Shown piece by piece: positions 1 to 7,716 of a stretch of 64,000 bases of DNA. This stretch comes from Acidobacteriota bacterium (GTDB lineage Bacteria; Acidobacteriota; Terriglobia; Bryobacterales; Bryobacteraceae). The notes below the pieces were generated by a model, which searched no databases, was not told the DNA's origin, and worked only from the letters and a program-made list of their open reading frames with translations. Where the stretch lies: contig JANXXI010000338.1 of NCBI GenBank assembly GCA_025350695.1, forward strand, positions 1 through 64,000, read 5' to 3'. The first letter of the stretch is position 1. The number at the start of each line of letters is the position of its first letter. The translations under genes and the position numbers were made by a program.

Positions 1-110
1 TCCAAGTCTAATGTAGTGTCCCGATTTCCCTCAGCCCAAGCCGCTTGAACATCCAAATCGAACAAAATGTCTAACGAAGGAATTCCAAATTGAAGTTCAT
101 TGGTTATCAT
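1..110 (-). CDS. Partial unidentified protein (N-terminal 36 codons only)
   Basis: An open frame starts at the ATG complementary to 108-110 and runs off the left edge without a stop. It begins one base after the stop codon of the ATPase gene upstream on the same strand, so the two are probably co-transcribed and translationally coupled. The visible residues (start MITNELQFGIPSLDILF) are not enough to assign a family. Like the ATPase gene, this stretch is visibly richer in A+T than the rest of the window. A neighbour of a secretion-type ATPase could belong to the same apparatus, but that is inference from position only. Confidence 0.5.
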   Translation of the reverse strand, partial: MITNELQFGIPSLDILFDLDVQAAWAEGNRDTTLDL

Positions 111-111
111 A

Positions 112-1434
112 TTACTTGCCTTCCAGATCTAAACTTAGAGCTTTTTTCCTCAGCCTCTTGAATAGCAGCTCTCGGCTGAAAATGATTGTTTTTATTCTCG
201 TCTTCTCCTTATCCGAAGCTAAATCGAATCGATCATTCAACCGGATCTCTAACGGTCGCACAAGAACGTCTGTGTCACTATACCCTTTGTGAAGGTTGTG
301 GACAAACCATAGCCTACCAAGGCTGCTGTATTGGTTTTGATAGTTGGTGGGGTTGTTCGGAACAATAGCAGATAAGCCATCCGAAGTTAACGCGTGCGGG
401 CCGTTCCCATACCTCCTCCAAAGGGTTGGCATAAGTGCAGTGAATTTTTCTTCTCCGATTTCAATCGTCTCGCTTCGCAAATGTACCAACGCAAGAATTC
501 GATCCATGATGTAACTACGCTTTGCTGGAGTGTCTGCCTCAGTTGCTTTTAGTATCTTGCCCATTGCTTCTGGGAGCGAACCTGCGTGCGCAGTTGTAAA
601 TACAAGGTATCCCATTCCTGCGCATTCAAGAAGTTCCTTCCAATCCTCATTTTTCCTCGTCTCTCCGACAAAGAGGATTTCCGGTGTTTGCCGAAGCGAG
701 TCGTGGATGACTTCGCTTAGGCTTGTCGCGTCTATCGGATATTGTCGGGGTGTATAGTCAATTGACTCTCTAGCCTTTGCCTCCTGATCATCTTTTGGAG
801 GCACTTCCCAGAACTTTTTTTCGATCGGATCTTCAAAGGTAATGAGGTGAGGTTTTCGGGGATTGGGAGATGCAGACGTGCTACCAAGTTGAGTTACCCG
901 TCGCTTCAGTTGTTGATAGATCATTCCTCTTGTAACAAGACTCTTCGATGAATTTGTTGAACCGGTTATTATTACAATCCCGTGCTCACGCTCGTTTTGA
1001 AAAACCAGAGATCTCAATGCTTCGCAAATGTCATTAATTGAAAAAACTCCATACTCGTAAGAACTGCTGGGCGTGAATGCTTTGGACTCTGGAAGAGGAC
1101 TTACACAAGAATAATCGAGGCCGCTTGTTGGAGTTGAATCGGCGCGTACCGTAAAACTCCAGCGTTGCCCTGCAAAACACTTGCATGCCAATACTCTTCC
1201 AGAATTCTGCTTGCCGTTATTCAAATGACTCAACGAAACTTGAAACTCGTAGGATGACTTGGCTTTGGTCTCAAGTTCAGCTTTTGCCCACAAATGAAGC
1301 TGACTTTCCAAGTCACTTGGCCAAGATGTAGCAGAAAGCTCAGCGGCAGCGTCTCTATAGAAGGTGAAATCTGTCGTTTTGTAGACTGAATCCTCAGAAA
1401 AAACATTTATGGTTGGGAGCATTGAATTCGGCAT
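112..1434 (-). CDS. PilT/GspE-like secretion ATPase family protein
   Basis: A 440-residue protein whose second half resembles the hexameric ATPases of type II/IV secretion and type IV pili. Visible motifs are a P-loop-like segment GSTNSSKS (about 158-165), an Asp-box-like ITFEDPIE (198-205), a Walker B-like ILFVGETR (253-260) and a His-box-like TTAHAGS (280-286). The P-loop carries Ser where the family has the Gly before Lys (GxxxxGKS/T), so ATP hydrolysis may be altered. The N-terminal ~130 residues and C-terminal ~120 residues match no domain I recognise; the usual PilT length is about 350. An alternative start is Met5. No pilin, platform or secretin gene is visible in the window. The gene is AT-rich compared with the rest and lies at the edge of what looks like an acquired segment. 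Family confident, role unknown. Confidence 0.75.
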   Translation of the reverse strand: MPNSMLPTINVFSEDSVYKTTDFTFYRDAAAELSATSWPSDLESQLHLWAKAELETKAKSSYEFQVSLSHLNNGKQNSGRVLACKCFAGQRWSFTVRADSTPTSGLDYSCVSPLPESKAFTPSSSYEYGVFSINDICEALRSLVFQNEREHGIVIITGSTNSSKSLVTRGMIYQQLKRRVTQLGSTSASPNPRKPHLITFEDPIEKKFWEVPPKDDQEAKARESIDYTPRQYPIDATSLSEVIHDSLRQTPEILFVGETRKNEDWKELLECAGMGYLVFTTAHAGSLPEAMGKILKATEADTPAKRSYIMDRILALVHLRSETIEIGEEKFTALMPTLWRRYGNGPHALTSDGLSAIVPNNPTNYQNQYSSLGRLWFVHNLHKGYSDTDVLVRPLEIRLNDRFDLASDKEKTRIKTIIFSRELLFKRLRKKALSLDLEGK

Positions 1435-1493
1435 ATAAATATGAAAAGAAGTTAAAGTGCTGAAAGTTTATCACAAATAATACCGCATTGGGT

Positions 1494-1521
1494 CTGCTCG
1501 AAACCCACTGCTCGAAACCCA
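1494..1521. repeat. Tandem duplication of a 14-bp unit
   Basis: CTGCTCGAAACCCA occurs twice head to tail, at 1494-1507 and 1508-1521, between the AT-rich ATPase gene and the terminator of the GroEL remnant. It is a perfect two-copy repeat and may mark a junction or a replication-slippage event. Confidence 0.8.
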
Positions 1522-1530
1522 TGAGGATTA

Positions 1531-1567
1531 AACAACAAAAACGGCCGCTCCCCTTTCGGGAGCGGCC
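1531..1567 (-). terminator. Rho-independent terminator of the GroEL remnant
   Basis: A perfect 10-bp inverted repeat (1543-1552 with 1558-1567, loop of 5) is followed on the minus strand by a T-rich run (complement of 1531-1541). It lies about 30 bases after the stop of the GroEL-derived frame, so the remnant has kept its original groEL end. Confidence 0.85.
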
Positions 1568-1595
1568 CGGCTTCAACACACAAACTAAAAACTAC

Positions 1596-2355
1596 TTAGT
1601 AATCCATACCGGGGCCGTGATCACCACCCCCGCCAGCCGGAGCAGCCTTCTTCTCTGGAATCTCGCAGATCATTGCTTCCGTCGTCAGCATCAATGCGCT
1701 GATTGAAGAAGCGTTCTGCAGAGCAGTCCGGGTCACCTTCGTAGGATCGATGACGTCAGCCTTTACCAGATCTTCATAAACACCCGTAGCTGCGTTGAAA
1801 CCGTTACATCGGGTTCTTTTCAGCACGGATCTTTTCGACGATGATTGCGCCTTCATGACCGGCATTACCGGAAATTTGACGGCAGGGCTCTTCGCAAGCG
1901 CGGCGGATGATGTCAATACCAATCTGCTCATCACCAGTTCTCTTTACGTCTTTCAGAGCGATTGCGGCACGCAGCAGAGCCACGCCACCACCAGGAACAA
2001 TCCCTTCTTCCACAGCCGCGCGCGTTGCATGCAGAGCATCTTCCACACGAGCCTTCCTTTCCTTCATTTCCGTTTCCGTCGCAGTTGTCCGAAAGCCCGT
2101 CAGTGTGGCCTTTACTTCATAGGTGCCAGACGGCAACGCAGGGGCGATAAAGATTCCGGATGCATCGGATCGCACTGTGCGCGAAGTACCTGTTTCCTTG
2201 TCCGCCTTCCCCACCTCAACGTTAGGAATCACTGCCCCCGATTCGTCCATCACGGTTCCGGAAATAGTGCCGGTGGGTGCTCGCGAATATGCGCCTCCAG
2301 CCGCTAGCAACAAGGCTGCCGCAACTACGAGATGAAATTTTCCGCTAATTTTCAT
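1596..2355 (-). pseudogene. Chimera: Oar-type receptor N-terminus fused to frameshifted GroEL C-terminus
   Basis: The first ~88 codons (from ATG at 2355, with a good AGAGGA ribosome site) encode a signal peptide ([16 protein letters not shown]) and the start of a carboxypeptidase-regulatory domain ([16 protein letters not shown]), as in the window's Oar receptors. Around 2080-2095 the frame passes without interruption into chaperonin GroEL ([20 protein letters not shown], then [11 protein letters not shown]). It stops at a TAA at about 1805, inside the motif NPM-(Y)-GFNAATG. The remaining GroEL end ([12 protein letters not shown] to the tail DHGPGMDY) continues in another frame to TAA at 1596. 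One extra A, turning TAC into TAA, explains the shift. The apical and N-terminal parts of GroEL and the whole receptor barrel are missing, so neither parent function can survive. The working groEL must lie elsewhere. Confidence 0.88.
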
Positions 2356-2775
2356 TTTGTCCTCTTTCTTCTCGCGAAGGGAATTCTATACCGCAACGCG
2401 TCATAAGACATGCAGATCCCTTATTGAAAGAAGGTCAAGAAAACTATCCTTCCCTCTATGCGGCCCATCGAACGCCCAGCAACGTTTCATTGCAACTTAG
2501 CTGGATGCTATAACTGTTCGGGCTCCCTGTCAAGCGAAAACGACTGGGAAAAATTTGCTAGTGGCGGGAACTGCTACCGTGGACCAGGCCGATGCCTGAC
2601 TGAGAACAAAGGTCAATTCGTGGGAAAATTTATCTCTGGCCATTGTCCACGCAGCACCGATGGTATTCAAAAGACCAAAAGGGTAGCGGCGGTTCAGAAC
2701 ACAAATTATGACCTACTGCTTTGGTAGGATTCCAGATACTCCATGCCCCCCACCATCAGTTAAAATGTATTCTAG
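2356..2775. other. Gene-free stretch upstream of prfB
   Basis: About 420 bases separate the chimera start and prfB. An open frame of 89 codons at 2458-2727 has no recognisable family and no clear ribosome site, and I do not call it. No tRNA or clear promoter was seen. Confidence 0.5.
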
Positions 2776-3910
2776 ATGACCATCGAAGAACTTGAAAGAG
2801 CCTACGGGACGCTTCGGCAGCAGGCAACTGCTGTGCGGAGCTATCTTTGACGCCCCAGCCAAACTCCGCGAACTAGCCAAAACTGAGGAAGCCATCTCCG
2901 ATCCAGCCTTCTGGAACAGCCCGGAACAGAGCCAAAAAATCATGCAGGAGCGCAAGCGCCTGGAAAATTCCATCGCCGAAGAAAAGAAGGTGGCGGGCAT
3001 GACGGAGGACCTGGACACCCTGTTCGAGCTTGGCAAAGAGGGCGAGAATGTCACCGGCGATATTGAACGGGACATGAAGATCCTTTCCGTTTACGTTGAA
3101 AAACTGGAAACGGGCATGTTGCTTTCTGAAGAGAATGATCGCTTATCGGCGATCCTCAACATTCACCCCGGCGCGGGTGGCACCGAAAGCCAGGATTGGG
3201 CGGAGATGCTGATGCGCATGTATATGCGCTGGGCCGAACGCAGTGGGTTTCCGTGTAACGTCACCGATTTGCTGGAAGGCGAGGGCGCGGGCATCAAGTC
3301 GGTCACGCTTGAGATTGAAGGCGAGAATGTTTATGGGCTGCTGAACTCGGAAATCGGCGTGCATCGGCTGGTGCGTATTTCTCCATTTGATTCGGCGGCG
3401 CGGCGGCATACTTCGTTCGCATCCGTGTTTGTGATTCCGTTGATTGACGACGACGTGAAGATCGAGATTAAGCCGGAAGACATTCGCGTGGATGTCTTTC
3501 GAGCCTCGGGAGCCGGGGGGCAGCACGTCAATCGGACGGAATCGGCCGTTCGTATGACGCACCTTGCGACGAACATTGTGGTGCAGTGCCAGAATGAAAG
3601 GTCGCAACACAAGAACCGGGCCAGTGCGTTGAAGCAGCTTCGGGCGCGGCTCTATGAACACGAGATGGACAAGAAGCGCGCGGCCGACAGGAAGCTGGAA
3701 GATACCAAGATGGGCATCAACTTCGGCAGCCAGATTCGCAGCTATGTGCTGGCGCCGTACCGCATGATTAAGGATCATCGTACCAAGCTTTCCATTGGCG
3801 ATGTGGACCGTGTGCTGGACGGCGACATTGGCGGGCTGCTGCACGCTTTCCTCGTCTTCCGCAAGACGGGTAAGACGGCGGGCGACGGTAAGGATGACCT
3901 CGACGTCTAA
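2776..3910 (+). CDS. prfB: Peptide chain release factor 2 (programmed +1 frameshift)
   Basis: RF2 recognises UAA and UGA in the ribosomal A site and triggers release of the finished protein. Translation starts at ATG 2776 (MTIEELERAYGTLRQQ) and reaches CTT TGA C at 2845-2851. The ribosome must slip +1, after which the frame continues DAPAKLRELAKTEE to the stop at 3908-3910, giving about 377 residues. Visible hallmarks are the codon-recognition tripeptide SPF (ISPFDSAARRHTSF, near residue 201) and the peptidyl-transferase motif GGQ (GAGGQHVNRTESAVR, near residue 247). Length and domain order match the family. The C-terminal ~17 codons overlap the start of tsaC in another frame, so the two are translationally coupled. 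The frameshift is autoregulatory: scarce RF2 lets the UGA linger and favours slippage. Confidence 0.96.
2837..2851 (+). promoter_or_regulatory. RF2 programmed frameshift site
   Basis: The element reads GGAGC TAT CTT TGA C: an internal Shine-Dalgarno-like GGAG just upstream, the slippery CTT (2845-2847), and the in-frame TGA stop (2848-2850) followed by C. Layout and spacing are those of the well-studied Escherichia coli prfB site (TAT CTT TGA C). Confidence 0.95.
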
Positions 3911-4826
3911 GGCTGATTTGATTCAAGAAGCGGCGCGATTGTTGCGTGCGGGTAGGCTTGTGGCCTTTCCCACTGAGACCGTATACGGGCTTGGAGCGCA
4001 TGCCCTGGACGCGGCGGCAGTGCGACGAATTTATGAGGCTAAGGGGCGGCCTTCAACCAGCCCGTTAATTGTTCATGTGGCGGATGTGGCGTCTGCGCGT
4101 GCGTTGGCGGCGGAGTGGCCGGCTTCGGCTCAAAAATTGGCTGACGCTTTTTGGCCCGGACCGTTGACGATTGTCGTAAAAAAGATTTCAGCTGTGCCGG
4201 ATGAAGTTACGGCTGGGTTAGACACGGTTGGCTTACGAGTGCCCGCGCATCCGGTGGCTTTGGAGTTATTGCGCGCGGCTGGAATTCCCGTGGCGGCGCC
4301 GAGTGCGAATCGGTTCACGCAGCTTTCCCCAACGCGCGCCGAGCATGTGCGCGAAGGGTTGGGCGATGCGGTTGATCTGATTTTGGACGGCGGGCCATGC
4401 GAAGTGGGGATTGAATCAACCGTTGTTTCCGTGGATAGCGGTAAGCCTGTGTTGCTGCGGCCGGGGATGATTTCGCGGGCGCGGCTTGAGGAAGTCGTGG
4501 GACTGGTGGAAGTGGCTGGAGATGCGATTGAGGGAGATGCCCATGCGGCGCCGGGCATGCATCGGAAGCATTATAGTCCTCGGACACCGTTGCGGATTGG
4601 AGTTCCGGAGACCTTTGACTGCGCCTATTTGTGGCACAGCTCAGCGCGTGTTACCGCGCATGCGCGGCGGTTGCCGACGGATCCCGAAGGCTATGCGGTG
4701 GGGCTGTATGATGCACTGCATGAGCTGGATCGAACTAGGGCGCAAGTCATTTATGTGGAGCCTACACCAAGTGGCGCGGCATGGGATGCGGTTGTGGACA
4801 GATTGACGCGAGCGCAGAGCGCCTAG
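3894..4826 (+). CDS. L-threonylcarbamoyladenylate synthase (Sua5 long form)
   Basis: This enzyme makes threonylcarbamoyl-AMP from threonine, bicarbonate and ATP, the first step of the t6A37 modification of ANN-decoding tRNAs. The YrdC fold is plain at the N-terminus (GRLVAFPTETVYGLGAHA, then KGRPSTSPLIVHV, FWPGPLTIVV and PSANRFTQLSP). After the linker SPGM/HYSP-type motif (APGMHRKHYSPRTPL, about residue 220) follows a Sua5 C-terminal domain, giving about 310 residues, which fits Sua5 rather than the short TsaC. I chose ATG 3894, which overlaps the end of prfB by 17 bases; longer upstream readings lie inside prfB. Both genes act in translation, which fits coupling. Confidence 0.92.
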   Translation: MTSTSKADLIQEAARLLRAGRLVAFPTETVYGLGAHALDAAAVRRIYEAKGRPSTSPLIVHVADVASARALAAEWPASAQKLADAFWPGPLTIVVKKISAVPDEVTAGLDTVGLRVPAHPVALELLRAAGIPVAAPSANRFTQLSPTRAEHVREGLGDAVDLILDGGPCEVGIESTVVSVDSGKPVLLRPGMISRARLEEVVGLVEVAGDAIEGDAHAAPGMHRKHYSPRTPLRIGVPETFDCAYLWHSSARVTAHARRLPTDPEGYAVGLYDALHELDRTRAQVIYVEPTPSGAAWDAVVDRLTRAQSA

Positions 4827-5375
4827 TTACTCTTCATCCAATTGCGCGAAGAGACCGATGAAATCTACAGTCATGCTTAACCCTGCGGACTGGAACGTAG
4901 GCTTTTGCCCGATGCATTCCACCGCTCTTCCATTGACCACCTCGTATAGGATGCGCGCTCGTGGATCGGCTATCCAGATGGTGGAAACTCCCATGGCCGC
5001 ATAATCATCGCACTTTCGGATGGTTGGCTCTAGGCGGTCATCTGGCGATAAGATTTCAATGACCAAGATTGGTGGGTCTAAGGTGACAGGTGTCTTACGG
5101 TGTCCGGCTTCAAGAACGCATACGTCGGCGATACGGTAACGCCGCACGCTGTCATCGCCACCTCGAACGCGGACTCGCTGTTCCACCATCGCTCGAAATT
5201 TGACCCCATAAACTTCTCTTAGACTGTTGAGATGCATCGCCAAAAGGCTTTGAAGCAGACTATGAAAATATTCGCCCACATTGCGCTTCACGATGCACCC
5301 ATCGACGTATTCACAATCGGGCTCGTAAGACTTTCCGAGGTATTCTTCTAGCGGAACTAATGCGGCGACGCCCAT
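4827..5375 (-). CDS. Uma2 family putative restriction-like endonuclease (DUF820)
   Basis: About 182 residues with the PD-(D/E)xK-type core typical of Uma2 proteins: RIADVCVLEAGHRK, then PPILVIEILSPDDRLEPTIRKCDDY, then TIWIADPRARILYEV. Uma2 genes occur in large copy numbers in cyanobacteria and Solibacter-like acidobacteria; their biological role is unsettled. ATG 5375 is preferred over a GTG at 5390 because GAGGGT lies just in front of it. It converges with tsaC with no gap and diverges from the GntR gene, sharing the 5376-5472 regulatory interval. A ~100-bp relative of its interior recurs at 6393-6492. Confidence 0.87.
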   Translation of the reverse strand: MGVAALVPLEEYLGKSYEPDCEYVDGCIVKRNVGEYFHSLLQSLLAMHLNSLREVYGVKFRAMVEQRVRVRGGDDSVRRYRIADVCVLEAGHRKTPVTLDPPILVIEILSPDDRLEPTIRKCDDYAAMGVSTIWIADPRARILYEVVNGRAVECIGQKPTFQSAGLSMTVDFIGLFAQLDEE

Positions 5376-5382
5376 ACCCTCA

Positions 5383-5463
5383 TAGTACACTGTTCAAAAA
5401 TCTGTTCAGTCCCCGTTGACAATTCTCAGATTCCCGCGTACTGTATTAACAGACTAGTACACT
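5383..5463. repeat. Pair of TAGTACACT direct repeats flanking the GntR promoter
   Basis: The 9-mer TAGTACACT occurs at 5383-5391 and 5455-5463, 72 bases apart, bracketing the promoter. YtrA-type GntR regulators commonly bind AT-rich sites containing AGTACA-like half-sites, so these may be operators; that is inference. Confidence 0.45.
5416..5444 (+). promoter_or_regulatory. Predicted sigma-70 promoter of the GntR gene
   Basis: TTGACA (5416-5421) and TACTGT (5439-5444) are separated by 17 bases, upstream of the GntR start at 5473. The -10 overlaps a short dyad CTGT-ATTA-ACAG (5441-5452), a plausible operator for autoregulation. Confidence 0.55.
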
Positions 5464-5472
5464 TTCCAAGCT

Positions 5473-5871
5473 ATGATCTTTCACGTCAATCCATCTTCGG
5501 GCTCGCCGATCTATCTCCAATTGATGGAGCAGGTGAAGCATGCCATCGAAATCGGGGCCTTGCTGGCAGGCGAACAGCTTCCCACGCTGCGAAAGCTCGC
5601 TGAGGAGCTAGTCATCAATCCGAACACCGTAGTCCGCGCTTATCGGGAACTTGAACACGAGGGTATCGTGGAGCTCCGTCATGGAGCGGGAGCCTTCGTT
5701 AGCGAATCGGCCCCAAATCGCGCGAAGATTTCGCTGAAAGCGCAAACGGTGATGCAAACCGCTGTTGATCGGTTGTCCGCTGCTGGATTGAACGAAAAAG
5801 AAATTCGACGATTGGTGGAGAGTGAACTTGCACGATTGAGGGCTGGAGATATGACAGGGAGGAACGCATGA
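5473..5871 (+). CDS. GntR family regulator, YtrA subfamily
   Basis: A 132-residue transcription factor. The N-terminal winged helix is clear (SGSPIYLQLMEQVKHAIEIG, LPTLRKLAEELVINPNTVVR, YRELEHEGIVELRHGAGAFV), followed by only ~55 residues of a helical effector/dimerisation tail, the short-tail layout of YtrA regulators. Such genes normally sit first in an operon with an ABC transporter and repress it. Here the stop codon overlaps the start of an ABC ATPase (ATGA), as expected, but that partner is broken, so the regulator may now control only itself or genes elsewhere. Confidence 0.9.
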   Translation: MIFHVNPSSGSPIYLQLMEQVKHAIEIGALLAGEQLPTLRKLAEELVINPNTVVRAYRELEHEGIVELRHGAGAFVSESAPNRAKISLKAQTVMQTAVDRLSAAGLNEKEIRRLVESELARLRAGDMTGRNA

Positions 5872-6416
5872 CCGATTTTGCCATCGAGACTTCCGGGCTT
5901 CGGAAATCTTTCAAGGGACAAGCTGCGTTAGCGGGTTTGACATTCGCCGTGCCAAAGAGTAGCGTCTACGGATTCTTAGGGCGGAACGGCGCCGGAAAAA
6001 CCATTACCATTCGAGTTCTAATGGGTCTGGCGAAAGCCGACGCAGGATCGGCGCGTTTTGGGACTATGCCCAGGCGGCGGCAAAGCTGGGGTCGATCTCC
6101 GGCGGCGAATCGGCTACGTAACCGAAGACAAAGAACTCTACCATATATGACCGTCGATGAGATCACTCGTTTCACGCGGCCATTTTTTCCGGGTTGGCGC
6201 AGCGACTTGGAGCAGAGATACCGGAAAGTGTTTGACCTGCCCTTGAATAAAAAGATTCCTAATCTCTCGAAGGGCATGCGTTCCAAGTTGATGCTATTGC
6301 TTGCGATCTCACGCGGGGCGGAACTCCTTATCCTGGACGAACCCACGGACGGTCTGGACCCAGCCGCCGTGGAAGACGTCTACTCGCCGCCGGCTGGAAC
6401 TCCCATGGCCTCGTAA
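5868..6416 (+). pseudogene. Broken ABC transporter ATP-binding protein
   Basis: The start overlaps the GntR stop. Walker A (GRNGAGKTITIRVL), a signature-like SKGMRSKLMLLLAI and Walker B (LLILDEPTDGLDP) are all visible. Between about 6050 and 6150 the frame reads nonsense, whereas the other two frames hold the expected text (YAQAAAKLGSIS, then RIGYVTEDKELY), after which the first frame resumes at YMTVDEITRF. At least three small indels with net zero shift are needed to explain this. The C-terminus stops right after Walker B, at about 6390, where sequence related to the Uma2 gene begins; the switch histidine region and the rest are gone, as is any permease. Decay is therefore likely even if the indels were sequencing errors. 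Confidence 0.85.
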
Positions 6417-6492
6417 CCATCGCACTTTTCGGATTGTAGGTTCCAGGCGGTCATCTGGCGATAGGACTTCATTAACCAAGATTGGCGAGTTT
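6393..6492 (-). pseudogene. Uma2 gene fragment
   Basis: About 100 bases align with the interior of the Uma2 gene (4981-5080), in the same orientation, with roughly 85% identity by eye and several indels. Shared blocks include CTCCCATGGCC and GGCGGTCATCTGGCGATA. No start or stop of its own. It forms the 3' end of the broken ABC ATPase frame. Confidence 0.8.
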
Positions 6493-6585
6493 TCAACCCA
6501 AAATTTTCCCGCGGATGTTATTTAACCTTGTTAATCAAATTTGCCCCATCCTAAGGCCTAGTGTTTTAATCTAACCAACACCCCC

Positions 6586-7716
6586 ATGCACAAGAGACAA
6601 CTTACAAGACGCAAACTCTTAATCGCTGCCGGATCGCCACTGTTCGCGCGTCCTGCGTTTGACGCACCTCTGCGAAACTATTTCCGCTCTGGCGTGGAAC
6701 GCAACGGAATCGCCGGTGCGAGCTTGGCGGTGTGGAGCCATGGCGAGACCGTTTTTGAAGAACAGGTAGGTCAACAAAATGTCGAAAAGCGTCAGCCCGT
6801 AACCGCCAAAACAATTTTCCATTGGGCTTCAATCACCAAGACGATGACTGGCGCGGCCATCTTACAGCTGCGTGATAAAGGCTCGTTGCGCCTGGACGAC
6901 CCCGTGCTGCGCTACGTCCCGGAAATCAATATGGTGCGCAACCCGCATGGACCAAACCTTCGCATCACTTTGCGGCATCTGCTAAGTCACAGCGCCGGGT
7001 TTCGCGCCGGCACTTGGCCTTGGGATAACCGGCCTTTCGTTCCTACGGCTCCTGGAGCATGGGGCCAGTTGGCGGCCACTTTTCCCGAGACGGATATCCT
7101 GTTTCCTCCCGGCAGCCGTTTCAGTTACTCCAATTTAGGGATTCTGTTCCTCGGCCGGACCATCGAACGGCTGAGCGGGTTGCCCTTTGCACGCTACATT
7201 GAAAAGCACATTTTCGAGCCGCTGGGGATGAAATCAAGTTACTTCGATAAGACGCCGCCTGAGTTACTGCCGTATCGTTCCGCCAGTTACTACCGCAACG
7301 GGGCAACTCTAGGCGGCACGACCTTCGATTATGAGACCGGGGTAACCATGTCGAACAGCGGACTGAATGCCCCACTAGGAGACATGCTGCGGTATCTGGC
7401 CTCGCTTGGTGGGCACGGGCCAAGCTTGCTCGATCCGCGTTCGCTTGAAGAAATGTGGCGGCCTATTTTACCGGCTGAAGAGGGCGATTCGATGGGTCTT
7501 TGTTTCTTTGTGACGCAAAGAAAAGGCCTCAAGATGGTAAGTCACATGGGCGACCAAAACGCTTTTATTTCGCGCATTGGTCTTGTACCCGCCCACAAAA
7601 CTGCATATGCGGTGGCGTACAATACAACTTCGAGCGGCAGGGGGCAAGATACAAAAGCCTTCGATAAGCAGCTGAAGGAGTATTTCATTGATTCGGTTTT
7701 TACTAACCTCACTTAG
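6586..7716 (+). CDS. Serine hydrolase, beta-lactamase/class C-like family
   Basis: A 376-residue protein of the beta-lactamase/penicillin-binding transpeptidase-like family (PF00144). The catalytic SxxK is S82-ITK85 in HWASITKTMTGA and the YxN is YSN in FSYSNLGILFLG. The N-terminus has a twin-arginine-like TRRKLLIAAG followed by a hydrophobic stretch, so export is likely. Members include esterases, D-aminopeptidases and true beta-lactamases; the substrate cannot be read from sequence. Its last 29 bases overlap the next gene, an esterase, suggesting co-transcription. Confidence 0.9.
   Translation: MHKRQLTRRKLLIAAGSPLFARPAFDAPLRNYFRSGVERNGIAGASLAVWSHGETVFEEQVGQQNVEKRQPVTAKTIFHWASITKTMTGAAILQLRDKGSLRLDDPVLRYVPEINMVRNPHGPNLRITLRHLLSHSAGFRAGTWPWDNRPFVPTAPGAWGQLAATFPETDILFPPGSRFSYSNLGILFLGRTIERLSGLPFARYIEKHIFEPLGMKSSYFDKTPPELLPYRSASYYRNGATLGGTTFDYETGVTMSNSGLNAPLGDMLRYLASLGGHGPSLLDPRSLEEMWRPILPAEEGDSMGLCFFVTQRKGLKMVSHMGDQNAFISRIGLVPAHKTAYAVAYNTTSSGRGQDTKAFDKQLKEYFIDSVFTNLT

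Noticed and set aside
1795-2307. Plus-strand frames opposite the Oar-GroEL chimera
   Set aside because: They are antisense shadows of the recognisable GroEL and receptor text.
2458-2727. 89-codon frame before prfB
   Set aside because: No family, no ribosome site and odd composition; not enough to call a gene.
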